This document shows positions 32,899-42,350 of a stretch of DNA of 64,000 nt, piece after piece; position 1 is the stretch's first letter; each line of letters begins with the position of its first letter. The notes under the pieces were generated by a model. That model was not told the DNA's origin, searched no databases, and was given only the letters and a program-made list of their open reading frames with translations. The DNA comes from Streptosporangium pseudovulgare. Lineage in GTDB: Bacteria > Actinomycetota > Actinomycetes > Streptosporangiales > Streptosporangiaceae. The translations under genes were made by a program, and so were the position numbers. Where the stretch lies: assembly GCF_014648055.1 (NCBI RefSeq), contig NZ_BMQJ01000014.1:124001-188000 (forward strand). The letters run 5' to 3'.

Positions 32899-34694
32899 TC
32901 AGTCGCGGTACAGCTCGTCGATGATCCCGGCGTACTTGGCGTGCACGACCCGGCGCTTGAGCTTGAGGCTGGGGGTCAGCTCCTCGGTCTCGGCGGTCCA
33001 CTCGGCCGGCAGCAGCCGCCAGCGCTTGACCCGCTGGACACGGGCCAGCCGCTCGTTGGCGGCGGCGACGGCGGCCCCGACCTCCGCCAGGACCTCGGGG
33101 TGACCGGCGAGGCCGGCGAGGTCGGTGACGGGGATGCCGCGGCTGCGGGCCCAGCCGGCGGCGACCTCGCCGTCGAGGGTGAGGATCGCCACCGGGTACG
33201 GCCTGCCGTCACCGTAGGCGAGGGCCTGGCCGATCAGCGGGTGCTCCTTGAGGTGGCTCTCGATGTTGGCCGGGGAGATGTTCTCGCCGCCGGCGGTGAT
33301 GATGAGCTCCTTCTTGCGGTCCACGATGCGGACGAAGCCGTCGTCGTCGATCGTGCCTCGGCGGTCGCCTCGGGGCGGTTCAGGTAGCCGCGGGTGTTGG
33401 CGGGGCTGCGGGTGAGGATCTCCCCGTCCTCGGCGATGCGGACCTCCACGCCCGGCCCGGCCTGGCCGACCGTGCCGAGTTTGTAGCGGTCCGGGGCGTT
33501 GGCGGTGAAGGCGCCCGTCGTCTCGGTCATTCCGTACACGTCCAGCACGCACAGGCCGAGGCCGGCGAAGAAGCGCTGGACCTCCAGCGGCATCGGCGCG
33601 GCGGCGCTGCCCAGCCAGGCGGCGTCGCCGAGGCCGATCATGGAGCGGATCGCCGACAGCAGCTTGGCGTCGGCGCGCTCGTAGGCGGCCCGCACCTCGG
33701 GCGAGGGCGTGCCGCCGTACTGCCCGGCCTCCATGTGGGCGAGCCCGGCGGCCATGGCCTCGCGCATGGCCCGCTGCCGCTCCTCCGGCTGGGAGACCAG
33801 CAGCGCCTGCAGGCGGGCCATCATCTTCTCCCACACGCGCGGCACACCGAAGAACAGCACCGGCTTCACCTGGCCGAGGACGGCGCCGAGGCGGGCCATG
33901 TCGGTGCAGAAGTGGGTGTGGGAGATCTTCAGCAACGGCAGGTAGAGGCTGAGGACCCGCTCGGCGATGTGCGCGTAGGTGAGGTAGGAGATCTGCGTGC
34001 CGCGCTGCGGCAGGTCGGCCATCCTGGTGGTGGCCGCCACCTCGAACAGCACGTTGGCGTGGGTCAGCGGCACGCCCTTGGGGTTTCCGGTGGTGCCGGA
34101 GGTGTAGAGGACGGTCAGGACGTCGCCGGGCCGGGCGGCCCGCCAGCGGGCCTCGACGGCGGCGGGGTCGGCGGCGAGCCGCTCGCGGCCCAGGGCCAGG
34201 AAGTCGTCCCAGGCGAGGAACCGGTCGCCGGCCGGGGCTCCCTCCAGCACGATGACCTTCTCCAGGGCGGGGAGGCGGTCGAGCACCGGCTCCCACGTGG
34301 CCAGTTCCCCGGGCCCGCCCAGCACCGCGATCCGCGCGCCGACGTCACCCGCGACGAAGGCCACCTGCTCGGGGGTGAAGGTCGCGTAGACCGAGCAGGA
34401 GACGCCCCCGGCGTGCACCGTTCCCAGGTCGGCCAGGACGTGCTCGCTGCGGTTGACCATCATCAGCGCGACCGCCTCGCCGGGCCGCAGCCCCAGGGCG
34501 GCGAGGCCGGCGGCGATCTCCAGGACGCGGCGGCGGGCGTCGGCGTAGGTGAGGGTGACCCAGCCGTCGCCGTCGGGGTCGGAGTAGGCGGGGGCGCCGG
34601 GATGGTGCTCGGCCGCCTCCCGCAGCAGGTCGCAGACCGTACGGCCGCCGATCTCCCGCTCGATCTCCGCGCGCTCTTCGAGGACACCCGCCAT
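32899..34694 (-). pseudogene. Long-chain fatty acid--CoA ligase with internal frame-shifting deletion
   Basis: AMP-forming acyl-CoA synthetase, about 600 residues if intact. The first part (ATG 34694, GGAGG upstream) has the phosphate loop LYTSGTTGNPKG, the adenine site VYGMTETTG and runs to GYLNRPEATAEA. The rest is in another frame, starting TIDDDGFVRIVDRKKELIITAGG and ending ELYRD. At the junction (about 33353-33358) the family normally has about 12 residues including the Thr-Gly-Asp motif, whose Asp binds the ATP ribose. These are missing. A deletion of about 37-40 bp explains both the shift and the loss, so the gene should be inactive. A sequencing error would not explain the missing residues. 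Confidence 0.85.
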
Positions 34695-34946
34695 GACGCC
34701 TCCGCACCGTGTTCGCCCACCCGGTTGGGATGCATCGCACCACACGCCGCGGACCTGGGACAAGGCCCAAAACCGGGGAGCGGGCCGGTCCGGGGCGGGC
34801 GGTGCCCGCCGATGCGCCCACCGGGTCGAAAACACCCGCCACCTGCGCAAACACCCCGGAACGGGATGCTCCCGACCGGGACAGGACACCCCGTTCCGCT
34901 ACGTAGGGTGGAGTGTCATCACGCGACGAGGCCGGGGGGCTCACAC

Positions 34947-36455
34947 ATGTCCGCGGAGACCCGCACCGAGGAGAAGACCTTCTTCGGACATCCACGTGGC
35001 CTGGCCACGCTGTTCGGCACCGAGATGTGGGAGCGCTTCAGCTGGTACGGCCTGCGCGCCATCCTGGCCACCTTCATGGCCGCCTCCCCCGCCGCGTCGG
35101 GCCTGGGGCTCTCGCAGCAGACCGCCACGGCCCTCGTCGGCGTCTACGGCGCGCTGATCTATCTCGTGGCGCTGCCCGGGGGCTGGATCGCCGACCGGAT
35201 CCTGGGGGCCCGGCGGGCGGTGCTGTGGGGCGGCTTCGTCATCATGTGCGGCCACATCAGCATGGCGATCCCGGTGAGCGGAGGCGCCTTCGTCGCCCTG
35301 GGCCTGCTGCTCATCATCACCGGCACGGGGCTGCTGAAGCCGAACATCTCCGCGATGGTCGGCAAGCTGTACCCGGAGGACGAGGACGCGCGCCGGGACG
35401 CCGGCTTCTCGATCTTCTACCTCGGCATCAACATCGGCGCCTTCGCCGCGCCGCTCGTCGTGGGCTGGCTCGCCTCCGGCGACCGCTGGCACCTGGGCTT
35501 CAGCGCGGCGGCGGTCGGCATGGCGCTGGGGCTGTGGCAGTACGCGGCGGGCCGCCGCCACCTGCGGGGCGCGGGCGACGCGCCCGGCCACCGGCTGACC
35601 CCGCGCGAGCGGCGGCACTTCGCCACCGCGGCCGTGGGCGCCGCCGTCGTGGTGGCCGGCGCGCTGGCGCTCTGGGTGGCCTCCGGCACGTTCAGCCTGG
35701 GCGCGTTCTCGCTGGTGGTGACCCTGCTCATCGTCGCCGTGCCGGTGGGCTACTTCGCCTACATCCTGCTCGGCAGCCACAACCTGACCGAGGACGAGCG
35801 TTCGGGGATGAAGGCCTACATCTGGCTGTTCGCCGCCGCGGCGGTCTTCTGGATGCTCTACGACCTCGCCCCGACCGTGCTGCTGTTCTTCGCCCAGGAC
35901 CGCACCGACCTGTCGCTGTTCGGCCTCAGGATCACCGCGGCGACCACGCAGTCGTTCAACCCGCTGTTCATCGCGATCCTCGTCCCCGTCTTCGCGGCGC
36001 TCTGGGTCAAGCTGGGCAACCGGGTGACGGCCCCGCACAAGTTCGCCTTCGCCCTGTTCATGAACGGGCTGAGCTTCGTGGTCATGGCGCTGGCCGCCAA
36101 GCTGGCCGAGCAGGGCAGGATCTCGGTGTGGTGGCTGGTGCTGGTCTACCTCGTGCAGGTCTTCGGTGAGCTGGCGCTGAGCCCGGTCGGGCTGTCGATC
36201 ACCACCAGGCTCGCCCCCGCGGCGTTCAAGGGCCAGATGCTGGGGGTGTGGTTCATCGCCATCGCGGTGGGCGACGCGGTGGGCGGGCAGACCGCGCGGC
36301 TGCGCGACTACGTGTCGGAGCCCATGTACTTCCTGACGCTGGCGCTGATCGCGCTCGCCGCCGGCGCGCTGATGTTCGTGTTCGTCCCCCGGCTCAACCG
36401 GCTGATGCGGGAGCACCACCATGAGGAGGCGGCGGCCGGGTCGCCGCCCGCCTGA
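34947..36455 (+). CDS. Proton-dependent oligopeptide transporter, POT/PTR2 family
   Basis: Membrane peptide symporter of 502 residues with about 14 helices. The family signature covers WERFSWYGLRAILATF (the ExxERFxYY-like motif, here ERFSWYG) and GTGLLKPNISAMVGKLY; FSIFYLGINIGAF is the second PTR2 signature. Start ATG 34947 follows a GGGGGG stretch. It is divergent from the broken CoA ligase. The last 10 residues include a His/Glu-rich tail. Confidence 0.92.
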   Translation: MSAETRTEEKTFFGHPRGLATLFGTEMWERFSWYGLRAILATFMAASPAASGLGLSQQTATALVGVYGALIYLVALPGGWIADRILGARRAVLWGGFVIMCGHISMAIPVSGGAFVALGLLLIITGTGLLKPNISAMVGKLYPEDEDARRDAGFSIFYLGINIGAFAAPLVVGWLASGDRWHLGFSAAAVGMALGLWQYAAGRRHLRGAGDAPGHRLTPRERRHFATAAVGAAVVVAGALALWVASGTFSLGAFSLVVTLLIVAVPVGYFAYILLGSHNLTEDERSGMKAYIWLFAAAAVFWMLYDLAPTVLLFFAQDRTDLSLFGLRITAATTQSFNPLFIAILVPVFAALWVKLGNRVTAPHKFAFALFMNGLSFVVMALAAKLAEQGRISVWWLVLVYLVQVFGELALSPVGLSITTRLAPAAFKGQMLGVWFIAIAVGDAVGGQTARLRDYVSEPMYFLTLALIALAAGALMFVFVPRLNRLMREHHHEEAAAGSPPA

Positions 36456-36495
36456 AACGGTGATCACAGATATCCGGTCCTGGGATGATTAGACG

Positions 36496-37116
36496 GTGAG
36501 CCAGGCCCTCGATCTCATCGGAATCTTCGTCTTCGCGCTCTCCGGGGCGCTGGTCGGCGTCCGCCGCCGGCTGGACGTGGTCGGCATGACCGTGCTGGCG
36601 GAGATGACCGCGCTGGGCGGCGGAATCCTGCGTGACCTGATCCTCAACGTGCGGCCCGCGGCCTTCTCCAGCACCGGCTACGTGGTCGTGCCGGCCGTGG
36701 CCGCGGCGATCGTGTTCTTCTGGCATCCCCAGGTGGAGCGGGTGATGCCCGCGGTGGACGTGCTCGACGCGGCGGGGCTGGGCCTGTTCTGCGCGGTCGG
36801 CACCGAGAAGGCGATGAACTACGGCCTCAGCCCGCTGCACGGCGCCCTGCTCGGCGTCACCACCGCGGTCGGCGGCGGCATCCTGCGCGACGTCCTGGCC
36901 GGGCAGATCCCCCTCCTGCTGTACGACCGCCAGCTGTACGCGGTGCCGGCCATGCTCGGCTCGGCGGTCATGGCCGCGCTCTACACCCTCGACCTGCACG
37001 GCTGGCCGGCCACGCTGGCCTCGGCGGTGCTGGCCTTCGGGCTGCGCATCGCCGCCATGCGGCTGCGGCTGCGCGCGCCGCTGGCCCGGGGTGTGGCCTC
37101 CGACCAGGGCCCCTGA
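36496..37116 (+). CDS. TRIC-family (UPF0126/YadS-like) membrane channel
   Basis: 206 residues with seven predicted helices built from two homologous halves. Each half contains a Gly-Gly-Gly kink with ILRD (GGGILRDLI and GGGILRDVL), the signature of prokaryotic trimeric intracellular cation channels. It probably conducts monovalent cations across the cytoplasmic membrane. Start GTG 36496 lies 40 bp after the POT transporter on the same strand, so the two may be co-transcribed. Confidence 0.88.
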   Translation: MSQALDLIGIFVFALSGALVGVRRRLDVVGMTVLAEMTALGGGILRDLILNVRPAAFSSTGYVVVPAVAAAIVFFWHPQVERVMPAVDVLDAAGLGLFCAVGTEKAMNYGLSPLHGALLGVTTAVGGGILRDVLAGQIPLLLYDRQLYAVPAMLGSAVMAALYTLDLHGWPATLASAVLAFGLRIAAMRLRLRAPLARGVASDQGP

Positions 37117-37221
37117 CCCCTCACCGCCGCGCGGGCGGGCCGGCGCGGCGGCCGGACGGCCCACGTGGTGGCCGGACCGCGCACCCGGCGACCGGCCCCG
37201 CTCACCCGGCGGCGGGGCGGC

Positions 37222-38664
37222 TCAGAGGACCGGGGTGAGCGGCTCGGCGGGGCGGGCGCCGTACGGACCCCTGACCCTCGCCTCGGCGATGCGCGCCACC
37301 GCCTCGGCGATGACCGGCGGCGGCTGGGTGAACGGCAGGCGCAGCCGGCCCTCCAGCGCGCCGTCCATCCCGAACCAGGGGCCCGGGGCGAGCCGCACGC
37401 CGTGGCAGGCCGCGGCGTCGGCGAGCGGGACGGCCGACGGGCCGGGCAGCCGCGCCCACAGCGCGCCGCCGCCGGCGGGCACGGTGAAGGTCAGGTCGGG
37501 CAGGTGCTCGGCCAGCGCGGTGACCAGGGCCGCGCGGGAGGCGCCGAGGGTCCGGCGGCGTTCGGCCCTGGCCTCCTCGATCCGGGAGAACAGCTCGGTC
37601 ACCACGAGCTGCTCGAACACCGGGCTGGCGATGTCCACGGCGGCGCGCAGCACGGCCAGGCGGCGCACCATGGCGGCGCTCGCGCGGACCCACCCGATGC
37701 GCAGGCCGCCCCACCACAGCTTGGACGCCGAGCCGACGCTGATCACCCGCCCGTCGGTGTCGAAGGCGCCCAGCGGGGCGGTGCGGGGCACCTCGTCGAG
37801 GGCCAGCTCGCTCCAGGTCTCGTCCACGATGAGGGTGGTGCCGTGCCGCCTGGCCTCGCCGACCAGGCCGGCCCGGACGGCGTCGTCCATCAGGTGGCCG
37901 GTCGGGTTCTGGAAGTCGGGGATCACGTAGGCCAGCCGGGCCGCCGACTGGCGCAGCGCGGAGGTGAGCAGGTCGAGGTGCCAGCCGCCGTCGGGGACGC
38001 CGACGGGGACGATCCGCGCGCCGCGCGTCCTGGCGGCGTCGATCGCGTGCGGGTAGGTCGGCGACTCCAGCAGCACCGGGTCGCCCGGTGTCAGCAGCAT
38101 CGTCATCACCAGGTGGATCGCCTGCTGGGCGCCGGTGGTGACGAGGATCTGCTCGGGCCGGGTGGCCAGGCCCCGGTGGGTGTAGCGGGCCGCGATCGCC
38201 TCGCGCAGCGGGGTGATCCCGGGGGGTTCGTAGCCCGTGCCGAGCGCGCGGCACGGGTAGCGCTCGGTGGCCGCCGCGACGGCCTCGGGCAGCAGCGGGG
38301 TGGCCGGCGGCGCGGCGGCGTGCAGCGGCAGCAGGCCGTCGTCCCCGGAGGCGATCCAGGGGTTGTCGGCGCCCATCTCGGAGGGCCGCGGCAGTGCCGT
38401 CCAGCTTCCCGCGCCCTGCCTGCTCTCCAGGTAGCCCTGCTCGCGCAGGCGGTCGTAGGCCGCGGTCACGGTGGTGCGGCTGACGCCCAGCTCCTGGGCG
38501 AGGTGGCGCTCGGCGGGGAGGCGGACCCGCACGGGCAGCCGGCCGTCGAGGATCAGCGACCGCACCGTCTCGGCCAGCACCCGGTAGTACGGCCGGGCGC
38601 CGGGGTCGATCGCCACCAGGCGGGCCAGTTGCGGGCCGCTCAGATACCGGTTCACGTGCGCCAC
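37222..38664 (-). CDS. MocR-type regulator (GntR HTH plus aminotransferase fold)
   Basis: 480 residues: a GntR winged helix (LPAERHLAQELGVSRTTVTAAYDRLREQGYL, about 45-80) fused to a fold-type I PLP domain. The PLP Lys is in SVGSASKLWWGG, with Asp in IVDETW and Asn in PDFQNPTGH. It is divergent from a YczE-type membrane gene; MocR regulators of that kind (YczR) are known to control such neighbours. The shared 68-bp gap holds repeated AAGGCCATT boxes. GTG 38664 or GTG 38655 can be the start. Confidence 0.9.
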   Translation of the reverse strand: MAHVNRYLSGPQLARLVAIDPGARPYYRVLAETVRSLILDGRLPVRVRLPAERHLAQELGVSRTTVTAAYDRLREQGYLESRQGAGSWTALPRPSEMGADNPWIASGDDGLLPLHAAAPPATPLLPEAVAAATERYPCRALGTGYEPPGITPLREAIAARYTHRGLATRPEQILVTTGAQQAIHLVMTMLLTPGDPVLLESPTYPHAIDAARTRGARIVPVGVPDGGWHLDLLTSALRQSAARLAYVIPDFQNPTGHLMDDAVRAGLVGEARRHGTTLIVDETWSELALDEVPRTAPLGAFDTDGRVISVGSASKLWWGGLRIGWVRASAAMVRRLAVLRAAVDIASPVFEQLVVTELFSRIEEARAERRRTLGASRAALVTALAEHLPDLTFTVPAGGGALWARLPGPSAVPLADAAACHGVRLAPGPWFGMDGALEGRLRLPFTQPPPVIAEAVARIAEARVRGPYGARPAEPLTPVL

Positions 38665-38667
38665 TAT

Positions 38668-38732
38668 AAGGCCATTTTCCGAGAATTGGCCCTTTTGTCA
38701 CGCACTAATGGCCTTGAAGAATCAAGGCCATT
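38668..38732. promoter_or_regulatory. MocR operator: AAGGCCATT boxes
   Basis: AAGGCCATT occurs at 38668-38676 and 38724-38732, and inverted as AATGGCCTT at 38707-38715. The last two make a perfect 10-bp palindrome, AATGGCCTTG (38707-38716) with CAAGGCCATT (38723-38732) around 6 bp, ending directly at the ATG of the yczE-like gene. Paired direct and inverted half-sites are typical of MocR control. Confidence 0.7.
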
Positions 38733-39338
38733 ATGAGCGAAGCATCCCTCCCATCCCTGGGTTCGCTGCCGAACCGCCTCCTGCGCCTGTACGCGGGCCT
38801 CGCGCTGTACGGCACCGGCATCGCCCTGCAGATCGAGTCGCGCCTCGGCGGAAGCCCCTGGGACGTCTTCCACCAGGGCCTGGCCGTCCACCTGGGCCTC
38901 TCGGTCGGCATGTGGATCATCATCGTGGGCGCCCTGGTCATGCTGCTGTGGATCCCGCTGCGGCAGAGGCCCGGGATCGGCACCATCAGCAACGTCATCC
39001 TCGTCGGCGTGTTCGCCGACGCGGTCATGTGGCTGGTCCCGGAGCCCGGCCCGCTGGCCGTGCGCTGGGCCTGCCTGCTGGCCGGGGTCGTGGTCACCGC
39101 CGCGGCGACCGGCCTGTACATCGGGGCCGGGCTCGGCCCCGGTCCGCGTGACGGGCTGATGACCGGCCTGAACCGGCTGGGCCTGAGCATCCGGGTGGCC
39201 CGTACCCTCATCGAGGTCACGGCGCTGGCCGTGGGCTGGCTGCTCGGCGGCGTCGTGGGCGTCGGCACCGTGGTGTTCGCCCTGGCCATCGGGCCCCTGA
39301 CGCAGTTCTTCATGCCGCGTATGCGGCCGCGCGGCTGA
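38733..39338 (+). CDS. YczE/YitT-like membrane protein
   Basis: 201 residues with five hydrophobic segments and the pattern LYGTGIALQIESRLGGSPWDVFHQGLA near the N-terminus, typical of the YczE family. It is probably a membrane transporter or carrier of unknown substrate. The ATG follows the operator palindrome directly and there is no clear Shine-Dalgarno, so the transcript may be leaderless. Expression is expected to depend on the divergent MocR protein. Confidence 0.85.
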   Translation: MSEASLPSLGSLPNRLLRLYAGLALYGTGIALQIESRLGGSPWDVFHQGLAVHLGLSVGMWIIIVGALVMLLWIPLRQRPGIGTISNVILVGVFADAVMWLVPEPGPLAVRWACLLAGVVVTAAATGLYIGAGLGPGPRDGLMTGLNRLGLSIRVARTLIEVTALAVGWLLGGVVGVGTVVFALAIGPLTQFFMPRMRPRG

Positions 39339-39471
39339 GCGCGGCCGAGGCGGCCGAGGACGGCCGAGGCGGCCGGGCGTCGCCGGGCCGGGACCAGACG
39401 GGCGCCGGGCCGGAACCGGAGCATCGGCCGGGGCAGGGCTGATCCGCCGCCGCCGGGGTAGCGTCGGAGCC

Positions 39472-41241
39472 ATGCGGATCGAGGACTACGCGCTCATCGG
39501 CGACATGCAGTCGGCCGCCCTGGTCGGGCGGGACGGCTCCATCGACTGGCTCTGCCTGCCACGTTTCGACTCCCCGGCGTGCTTCGCGGCACTGCTCGGC
39601 GACAAGTACAACGGGCAGTGGTGGGTGGGCCCCTCCGGTCACGAGCGGCCGCCCGCCACCCGGCGGCGCTACCGGGGCGAGACGCTGATCCTGGAGAGCG
39701 AGTGGGACACCCCCACCGGCACGGTCCGGGTGATCGATTTCATGCCCGCCCGGCACGCCAACCCCGACCTGGTCAGGATCGTGGAGGGCGTGTCGGGGAC
39801 CGTGGAGATGTCCACCGAGATCCGCGTCCGCTTCGACTACGGCCGCATCGTGCCCTGGGTGCGCCGCACCGACGGGCTGCTGCACGCCGTCGGCGGCCCC
39901 GACTCGATCTGGCTGCACTCCCCCGTCCCGCTGCACGGCGGCGACTACGCCCACCGCGCGAGGTTCACCGTCTCGGCGGGCGAGCGGGTGCCGTTCGTGT
40001 TCACCTGGCACCCCTCCCACCAGCCCAGGCCCGTGGAGATCGACCCGATCGAACAGCTCACCGAGACGGAGAAGCTGTGGGAGGAGTGGGTGGAACAGTG
40101 CACCTACCAGGGTCCCTGGCGCGAGGCCGTGGTCCGCTCCCTGATCACGCTCAAGGCCCTCACCTACGAGCCCACCGGCGGCATCGTCGCCGCCCCCACC
40201 ACCTCGCTGCCCGAGGACATCGGCGGGGTCCGCAACTGGGACTACCGCTTCTGCTGGCTGCGTGACGCCACCATGACGCTGGACGCGCTCATCGGCGCCG
40301 GCTACCTCGGCGAGGCCCGCTCCTGGCGCGCCTGGCTGCTGCGGGCCATCGCCGGCCGCGCCCAGGACCTGCAGATCATGTACAGCGTCTCCGGGGAGCG
40401 GCGGCTGACCGAGCTGGAGCTCGACTGGCTGCCGGGCTACGAGGACTCCCGCCCGGTCCGGATCGGCAACGGCGCGGTCACCCAGCTCCAGCTCGACGTC
40501 TACGGGGAGGTGATGAACTCCCTGCACCTGTCGCGCGCCTCGGGCATGGAGCCCGACGACCGGGCCTGGACCATCCAGCTGGAGCTGATGGACTACGTGG
40601 AGGCCCACTGGGACGAGCCCGACGAGGGGCTGTGGGAGGTCCGCGGCCCGCGCCGGCACTTCACCCACTCCAAGGTGATGTGCTGGGTCGCGCTCGACCG
40701 GGCCATCAGGCAGGTGGAGGACTTCGGCCGGCCGGGGCCGGTGGAGCGGTGGCAGGCGCTGCGCGAGCAGATCCACGCCGAGGTCTGCGACAAGGCGTTC
40801 GACGCGGCCCGCAACACCTTCACCCAGTCGTACGGCTCGCGGGAGCTGGACGCCGCGCTGCTGATGATCCCGATGGTCGGGTTCCTGCCGCCGGACGACC
40901 CGCGGGTGGTCGGCACGGTGGAGGCGATCCAGCGGGAGCTGATGACCGACGGCTTCGTGCGGCGCTACCCGGTGTCGGAGGACGGCAACCTCGACGGCCT
41001 GCCCGGCGGCGAGGGCGCGTTCCTGGCGTGCAGCTTCTGGCTGGCCGAGGCGCTGGCGATGATCGGCCGCAGGGAGGAGGCCGTGGAGCTGTTCGAGCGC
41101 CTGCTGTCGCTGCGCAACGACGTGGGCCTGCTCGCCGAGGAGTACGACCCCCGCCACGGCCGCCTGGTGGGGAACTTCCCGCAGGCGTTCAGCCACGTGC
41201 CGCTGATCCACGCCGCCCGCGCGCTCGCCGGGGACGACTGA
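39472..41241 (+). CDS. Glycoside hydrolase family 15 protein (glucoamylase/trehalase-like)
   Basis: 589 residues. An N-terminal trehalase-like domain (IEDYALIGDMQSAALVGRDGSIDWLCLPRFDSP) is followed by the (alpha/alpha)6 barrel of GH15. Conserved parts include GGVRNWDYRFCWLRDATMTLDAL and the C-terminal GGEGAFLACSFWLAEAL region, where catalytic acids are expected. Actinobacterial members often hydrolyse trehalose in the cytoplasm; no signal peptide is present. It stands alone, without other trehalose genes nearby. Confidence 0.9.
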   Translation: MRIEDYALIGDMQSAALVGRDGSIDWLCLPRFDSPACFAALLGDKYNGQWWVGPSGHERPPATRRRYRGETLILESEWDTPTGTVRVIDFMPARHANPDLVRIVEGVSGTVEMSTEIRVRFDYGRIVPWVRRTDGLLHAVGGPDSIWLHSPVPLHGGDYAHRARFTVSAGERVPFVFTWHPSHQPRPVEIDPIEQLTETEKLWEEWVEQCTYQGPWREAVVRSLITLKALTYEPTGGIVAAPTTSLPEDIGGVRNWDYRFCWLRDATMTLDALIGAGYLGEARSWRAWLLRAIAGRAQDLQIMYSVSGERRLTELELDWLPGYEDSRPVRIGNGAVTQLQLDVYGEVMNSLHLSRASGMEPDDRAWTIQLELMDYVEAHWDEPDEGLWEVRGPRRHFTHSKVMCWVALDRAIRQVEDFGRPGPVERWQALREQIHAEVCDKAFDAARNTFTQSYGSRELDAALLMIPMVGFLPPDDPRVVGTVEAIQRELMTDGFVRRYPVSEDGNLDGLPGGEGAFLACSFWLAEALAMIGRREEAVELFERLLSLRNDVGLLAEEYDPRHGRLVGNFPQAFSHVPLIHAARALAGDD

Positions 41242-41358
41242 CCGGTACGGCCCGCCTCCTCCCGCCGGCCGGCGGGGGGACGCGGGGAGGCGTCCGGCGC
41301 GGGGCCTTCCCGCCCGGCGCGGGACGCGCGGTAGGCGGGCCCGCCGTACCGCCCCGGG

Positions 41359-42327
41359 TCAGCGCTCGGGGGTCTCGGCGTCGGACCGGACGGCCAGGGC
41401 GGCGATGACGCGGGCGAACTCCGGCGGCGGGGCCACCACCAGGCGGACCTGCCCGTCCTGGGCGATCAGATCGGCCCGTACCAGGGCGAGCCCGCCGTCG
41501 TGCCACCAGTAGACGTGCGGGCTGAGGGCGTCGTCGCGCCGCTCGAACTCCCGCTGGGCGAACAGCCTCAGCCGCTCGATCGCGCGGACCACGCCGATGC
41601 CCTCGACCGGGTGGACGACCACGGTGGCCGGGCCGGTCAGCGCGACCAGCGCGCCGTCGGCCGGGAGGGGCAGGTGCTCGTCCAGGCGGCGCAGGCAGGC
41701 GGCGGCGCCCGCGCCGTCCAAACTCAGGACCGCGACGCCGCCGAGGTCGGCCTCGGTGACCGAGGACCGCCCACCGCCGGCGTTGCCCGCGGCCAGCTCC
41801 AGGGCCTGGGCGGCGGTGACCGGCCAGCAGCCGGCCTCCTCCGGGCGGACCGGCCGCTCGGCCGCGCCGTGCCCGACGGTCAGCACCTCCACCAGGTCCG
41901 CGGCCAGGTGCCGGCCGACCACGAGGCCGTCGTCCAGGCCGTCGTCGAAGCGGACGCGGGTGCCCAGCAGCGGGCCGGCCTGGGCCAGGTCGCAGGCGTC
42001 GAACGGCTCGTCCGCCGTGGCCAGCGCGTGGGAGAGGTGCCCGGAGACCAGCACAGGCCAGTCCTCCCGCGACCGGCGGCGCGCCTCGGCGCGCAGGCCC
42101 GTCAGCCGGACCTCGATCGTGCGGGGGCCGGACAGCGTCAGCGTGGCGCCGCCGGGCTCGAAGGAGCAGCCGTAGCCGAGGGTGTCGGCGACGAGGGCGA
42201 GCAGGGAGTCGAGATCGACCTCCTCGACCGGGCGGGCCGGGGCGGCCTGGGCCGCCGATCCCGCCGGACCCACCGGGTTCACCGAGGTCGCGGCCCGTCG
42301 ATCACGGTGCCGCCGGAACAGCCTCAC
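41359..42327 (-). CDS. Conserved actinobacterial protein, unknown function
   Basis: 322 residues from GTG 42327, with AGAGGGG upstream. No known motif is recognised. The first 45 residues are basic and Ala-rich. The middle holds alternating strand/helix segments with repeated aliphatic Val/Leu patterns (LLALVADTLGYGCSFEPGG, VLVSGHLSHALATADEPFD). The C-terminal half has ALVALTGPATVVVHPVEGIGVVRAIERL. It looks like a duplicated alpha/beta protein and may be a chaperone- or secretion-related actinomycete family. Its start is near the end of the LD-carboxypeptidase gene. Confidence 0.65.
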   Translation of the reverse strand: MRLFRRHRDRRAATSVNPVGPAGSAAQAAPARPVEEVDLDSLLALVADTLGYGCSFEPGGATLTLSGPRTIEVRLTGLRAEARRRSREDWPVLVSGHLSHALATADEPFDACDLAQAGPLLGTRVRFDDGLDDGLVVGRHLAADLVEVLTVGHGAAERPVRPEEAGCWPVTAAQALELAAGNAGGGRSSVTEADLGGVAVLSLDGAGAAACLRRLDEHLPLPADGALVALTGPATVVVHPVEGIGVVRAIERLRLFAQREFERRDDALSPHVYWWHDGGLALVRADLIAQDGQVRLVVAPPPEFARVIAALAVRSDAETPER

Positions 42328-42350
42328 GCACTTTTCCCCTCTCCCGTTCG

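Noticed and set aside
33234..34889. Sequencing error as sole cause of the CoA ligase frameshift
   Set aside because: A one- or two-base error would shift the frame but not remove the dozen conserved residues missing at the junction.
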